Assembly: GCA_050258735.1 (NCBI GenBank)
Contig: JBLMZJ010000035.1
Location: 1-24,942, forward strand
Length of the DNA stretch: 24,942 nt
DNA from: Syntrophomonas_A sp050258735
GTDB taxonomy: Bacteria > Bacillota > Syntrophomonadia > Syntrophomonadales > Syntrophomonadaceae
Reading direction: 5' to 3'
Shown here: piece by piece, positions 21,949 to 24,942 of the stretch
Layout of the letters: each line of letters opens with the position of its first letter
How positions within the stretch are numbered: position 1 is the first letter of the stretch
Translations under genes and position numbers: made by a program
Notes under the pieces: generated by a model
Database searches by the model: none
The model's input: the letters and a program-made list of their open reading frames with translations, nothing else
What the model was told of the DNA's origin: nothing

Positions 21949-24942
21949 ATGGTGAACAAGCGCTTGCGAACTCTCTGCCTCCTTTTCTTTATTGTCGTTT
22001 TTGTGCTCTTCAATATGTGTCTTACCGCCACGGCTGCCAGCGACACAACCAGGACAAACCAACAAACATCATCATCTCCCTTTAAAGATGTAACCACCAG
22101 CAATCCCAACCGTATCTTCATTACATATATAAACCAACAAGGCATCATTGGCGGCTTTCCCGATGGGAATTATTACCCCCAGGCAGGCTTGACCCGGGCC
22201 CAGGCTGCTGTAGTGATATGTAAAGCCGCCGGCCTGCAGACTCTGCCCGTCAACAATAGCAGCTTCAAGGACGTAGCTGTTGATCATTGGGCCGCTGCCT
22301 ATATAAACGCGGCCGCCCAAGCCGGATACCTTAAAGGATTTGCCGACGGTACCTACCAACCAGAGTCAAACCTGACCCGCGCCCAGGGTGTAAGCCTCAT
22401 TATGCGCTTATGCACCCAACACGAACTGGCTCCCCTACCTGCTTTGAATGATCTGAAAACCGATCACTGGGCAGCATCCAGCATAGGGACTGCCCTGGAA
22501 CTGAAAATGATCGGATTATCAAAGGACGGCAAAAACGTATATCCTGATGCTGCCATGAGCCGGGGGAGCCTTGCTCGTGCTCTGGCCATTCTGCTCACCA
22601 AAGACCCCGGACTGAATAAGGTCAATCTTGAAGGTAAACTAAGCGAGGTCAAGGGGCAGATCACGCTGATCAGACAGGGCCGCAGCATCAAAATCGGTAC
22701 GGACAGCAGGGTGGTGCAGGGCGACCAGATAGTAACCGGTGCCAACAGCAGCGTCAGGCTAGATTATCCTGATGGCAGCAGCAGTTTAGTAGAAGCTGAT
22801 AGTGAAGTTATCGTCAAACAATCAGATGGCCGAAGATATATCAAACAGGACGGCAGTTCCGGCATCGCCGTTGACTACGTTAACCTGGATCTGAAAAAGG
22901 GCACGATCTTTGACACAGTGGCCACCAAGCATGAAACCGCTGCATCGCAAGCATTCCAAAACAAAACACAGCATCAATTAGCCGCGCTGGACAAATTTAG
23001 ATACCTGGCCGCCAATGAAGGTCAAGGGGCCGCCTGGTACAAGACAGCGGAAGCGAAAAAGGTAAAAGTAAAGGTAGACATGCCCTGGGGCGTAGCCGCT
23101 ATCAGAGGCACATTTGTTAAAGTAACAGTTAACCCGGATGGCACCTGCCAGGTAGCTTGTCTTACCGGCAGCGCTGAAGTGTCCAGCAACAGCGGCAGCA
23201 GCGTTGCCCTTGGGGGCGGGCAGGCCAGTGGTATAGCCGACCAGGGCGCACCAGTTGCACAGGCTGGTCCTATGAGCGCAGATGACAAGGCCGGGTTTGA
23301 TCAGGTCCAGGCCTGGGTAGTGGATACCGCACTCCAGCAGGACGTAAACCAGGCGGCTGAGGTAACTCCTGTCACAATACTATTATCGATCCCTGATGTA
23401 CCGGCCAACGAACAACAGTTACAAGAACAAGCCCCAAAGGATGCGACTGTAAACAGCGCCGTGCAAGCAGTCCTGGATGCTTTGACATCAACCGGCATTG
23501 AGTTAAGACCAGAGGTAGTTGATAGACTCTCTGAGCAGATAAATCAGGCTCTGGAGCAGGTAAATCCCGACATCGCTAATGAACTGCAGGGCAAAATTGA
23601 CAGCTTACCTCAAGATAACCAAAACAATAACGACAATAATAGCAGCGGTGGAGGCGAAGCCCCTATCGTCTATGCTTCGCCTCCCAGTTCGGTTACCCTG
23701 GCAGCGGGAAGCACTCATCCAGTTGGCGGCGTTACCAACGTAGCCATCCCTGCAGTCTCGGCGACCAATACCACGGGAGCAGTAACCGGATGGGCAGCAA
23801 CCACAGCTGATACCATTAAGTTTACTGTTACTGATACCTCTCCAGCTGTTTCGACTATTACTATCAATGGTACATCGTATAGCAGCGGAACTGATTATAC
23901 AATTACTTCCGCGTCTGCCCTTACCATAATAGTTACTACAAGTGAGTCAGGAAAAACCTCAGCATTAAGGACGTTCAGTATATCGGTAGCAGCGCTGCAG
24001 ACTCCCGCCTCGGCACCAAGTTCAGTCTTATTAGCCAAGGGCAGCACCAATCCGGTCGGATCAGTTACGAATGTGGCCCTGCCAGCAGCAGGTGCCACTG
24101 ACACTGCGGGGGCAGTTGCCGGTTGGATGAGTTCGACCGCAAGTACCATTAAGTTTACGGTGACTGATACTTCTCCTGCCTCTTCGACCATTACTATAAA
24201 TGGGACAGCCTACACCAGCGGGGCCGACTATACTATTGCATCTACAGCACCGCTTAATATCCTGGTAACCACCACTGAAACAGGGAAAATCACTACGACC
24301 AGAACCTTTATCATTTCGGTTACTCAGGCGCTGCCTGCTTCTGCTCCCAGTTCGGTGCAGTTGGCTCAGGGCAGCAGCAACCCGGTCGCATCAGTTACGA
24401 ATGTGATCTTACCAGCAGACGGTTCAACTGATAGCACCGGTGCAGTTGCCGGCTGGGTTAGTTCAACCGCTGCCACCATCAAGTTTACGGTTACTGACAC
24501 GGGTTCGGCCATATCGACTATCACCATCAACGGTGCTGCCTACACCAGCGGAACTAACTACACCATTACATCAGCAGCGCCCCTTACCATTGTGGTAACC
24601 ACAAGCGAAACCGGGAAGTTGACCGCTGTAAGGACCTTCTTAGTAAACGTATCTGCTCCCCCCGATATTTCCGGCAGTTTTACTGATCCCGTATTCAAAC
24701 AAGCGGTATGGCAGTGGCTGGGAAATACCGGCGCTCCAGGTTCTTTCACTAAACAGGATCTAATTAACCGGATGGCAGCCCAGAGCTATATCCTTGGTCT
24801 AACTAACAACACGAGCGTAACCAGCCTGGCCGGCTTGGAGAATTTCGAGGGAACCGGCTTGTTACGGCTTAACTGCTATTGGGACCCGTTATTGACAAAT
24901 CTTCCTTCCTTGCCGAGCAGTCTGACCAAGATATACTGCGAT
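21949..24942 (+). CDS. S-layer-homology and FecR-domain surface protein with tandem repeats and LRR start (3' end outside window)
   Basis: From ATG 21949 (GATGGGA upstream) 998 codons stay open to the window edge. Signal peptide 1-30 (LLFFIVVFVLF core, TATAA end). Three SLH domains bind cell-wall polymers: about 44-95, 106-156 and 167-216, each with an FxDV or LxDL start and an FxDGxYxP or similar middle. A FecR-like domain spans about 230-430 (VKGQITLIRQGRSIKIGTDSRV and MPWGVAAIRGTFVKV). A helical, Gln/Asn-rich linker runs 440-577. Three repeats of about 105-110 residues follow from 578, 689 and 799. From about 905 a LRR-type cap starts (FTDPVFKQAVWQWLG), with SLAGLENFEG and LTNLPSLPSSLTKIYC. 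Predicted S-layer-attached surface protein; ligand unknown. Confidence 0.93.
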   Translation, partial: MVNKRLRTLCLLFFIVVFVLFNMCLTATAASDTTRTNQQTSSSPFKDVTTSNPNRIFITYINQQGIIGGFPDGNYYPQAGLTRAQAAVVICKAAGLQTLPVNNSSFKDVAVDHWAAAYINAAAQAGYLKGFADGTYQPESNLTRAQGVSLIMRLCTQHELAPLPALNDLKTDHWAASSIGTALELKMIGLSKDGKNVYPDAAMSRGSLARALAILLTKDPGLNKVNLEGKLSEVKGQITLIRQGRSIKIGTDSRVVQGDQIVTGANSSVRLDYPDGSSSLVEADSEVIVKQSDGRRYIKQDGSSGIAVDYVNLDLKKGTIFDTVATKHETAASQAFQNKTQHQLAALDKFRYLAANEGQGAAWYKTAEAKKVKVKVDMPWGVAAIRGTFVKVTVNPDGTCQVACLTGSAEVSSNSGSSVALGGGQASGIADQGAPVAQAGPMSADDKAGFDQVQAWVVDTALQQDVNQAAEVTPVTILLSIPDVPANEQQLQEQAPKDATVNSAVQAVLDALTSTGIELRPEVVDRLSEQINQALEQVNPDIANELQGKIDSLPQDNQNNNDNNSSGGGEAPIVYASPPSSVTLAAGSTHPVGGVTNVAIPAVSATNTTGAVTGWAATTADTIKFTVTDTSPAVSTITINGTSYSSGTDYTITSASALTIIVTTSESGKTSALRTFSISVAALQTPASAPSSVLLAKGSTNPVGSVTNVALPAAGATDTAGAVAGWMSSTASTIKFTVTDTSPASSTITINGTAYTSGADYTIASTAPLNILVTTTETGKITTTRTFIISVTQALPASAPSSVQLAQGSSNPVASVTNVILPADGSTDSTGAVAGWVSSTAATIKFTVTDTGSAISTITINGAAYTSGTNYTITSAAPLTIVVTTSETGKLTAVRTFLVNVSAPPDISGSFTDPVFKQAVWQWLGNTGAPGSFTKQDLINRMAAQSYILGLTNNTSVTSLAGLENFEGTGLLRLNCYWDPLLTNLPSLPSSLTKIYCD
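23680..24657 (+). repeat. Three tandem ~330-bp repeats in the surface-protein gene
   Basis: Units begin at 23680, 24013 and 24343, each with P-S-S-V-x-L-A-x-G-S and containing IKFTVTDT, STITINGTxYxSGxDYTI and the LxIxVTTxExGK end. DNA is similar too (for example AAGTTTACGG recurs), so the duplication looks fairly recent. Each unit resembles an Ig-like or cadherin-like beta domain with an ASTITING strand pattern. Confidence 0.85.

Noticed and set aside
22072..24749. Minus-strand ORFs of 63-98 codons over the surface protein gene
   Set aside because: They arise from the biased, repetitive coding sequence on the plus strand, which is open for 998 codons with clear domains.

Overview
The window looks like a chromosomal segment of an anaerobic, Gram-positive-type bacterium of the class Clostridia, probably near Peptococcaceae/Desulfotomaculia or Syntrophomonadales. 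This is inferred from the gene families, not from a database match. Pointers are strong AGGAGG-type ribosome binding sites with ATG/GTG/TTG starts, sigma-A-like promoters, DegV and VanW proteins, an S-layer (SLH) surface protein, a class I CoA-transferase, an iron-sulfur protein with two 4Fe-4S clusters, a JAMM protease, and repeats ending in terminator-like hairpins. No phage, transposase, plasmid, CRISPR, rRNA or tRNA signature was seen.

Layout. 1-729: 5' part of a DEAD-box RNA helicase, leftward, cut by the window edge. 957-3361: rightward VanW protein and GT4 glycosyltransferase. 3375-4220: leftward DegV lipid-binding protein. 4549-5739: rightward MFS transporter whose tail overlaps by 4 nt a leftward flavoprotein of the BaiN/HI0933 type (5736-6980). 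7031-7924: second VanW protein with reversed domain order. 8042-9118: nitronate monooxygenase-like FMN protein. 9423-9713: double zinc-ribbon protein with a near-ideal promoter, a leader hairpin and a terminator. 9849-12875: soluble histidine kinase with six PAS domains and no partner regulator. 13181-14958: two-gene CoA-transferase operon.

14959-16340 is the most unusual part. Two copies of a structured repeat flank an operon of two half-size TMEM165/GDT1 (UPF0016) membrane proteins, predicted cation (Mn/Ca) exporters, the first of which seems to start at CTG. Each repeat copy has a core hairpin with a symmetric GATTGA/GAYTGA internal loop and compensated base changes in its stems. The copies also share 5' and 3' blocks, and each is enclosed by copy-specific palindromes. 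I do not recognise it as a named RNA or repeat family; it is my best candidate for an undescribed element.

16341-21712 runs leftward: a membrane-anchored PilZ (c-di-GMP) protein, a Cys-rich membrane 4Fe-4S protein with a 10-bp inverted repeat in its leader, a JAMM metalloprotease with a long disordered tail, and a compact four-gene operon (SanA/YdcF-type DUF218 protein, NimA-like flavin protein, GNAT acetyltransferase, 4-oxalocrotonate tautomerase homologue). 21949 to the right edge is the N-terminal 998 residues of a large surface protein: signal peptide, three SLH domains, FecR-like domain, three ~105-110-residue tandem repeats and the start of a leucine-rich-repeat region.

Most genes stand alone or in pairs, so the window mixes housekeeping, cell-envelope and redox functions and is not one pathway. 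Several starts given here are shortened to the codon with the best ribosome binding site; each entry says so.
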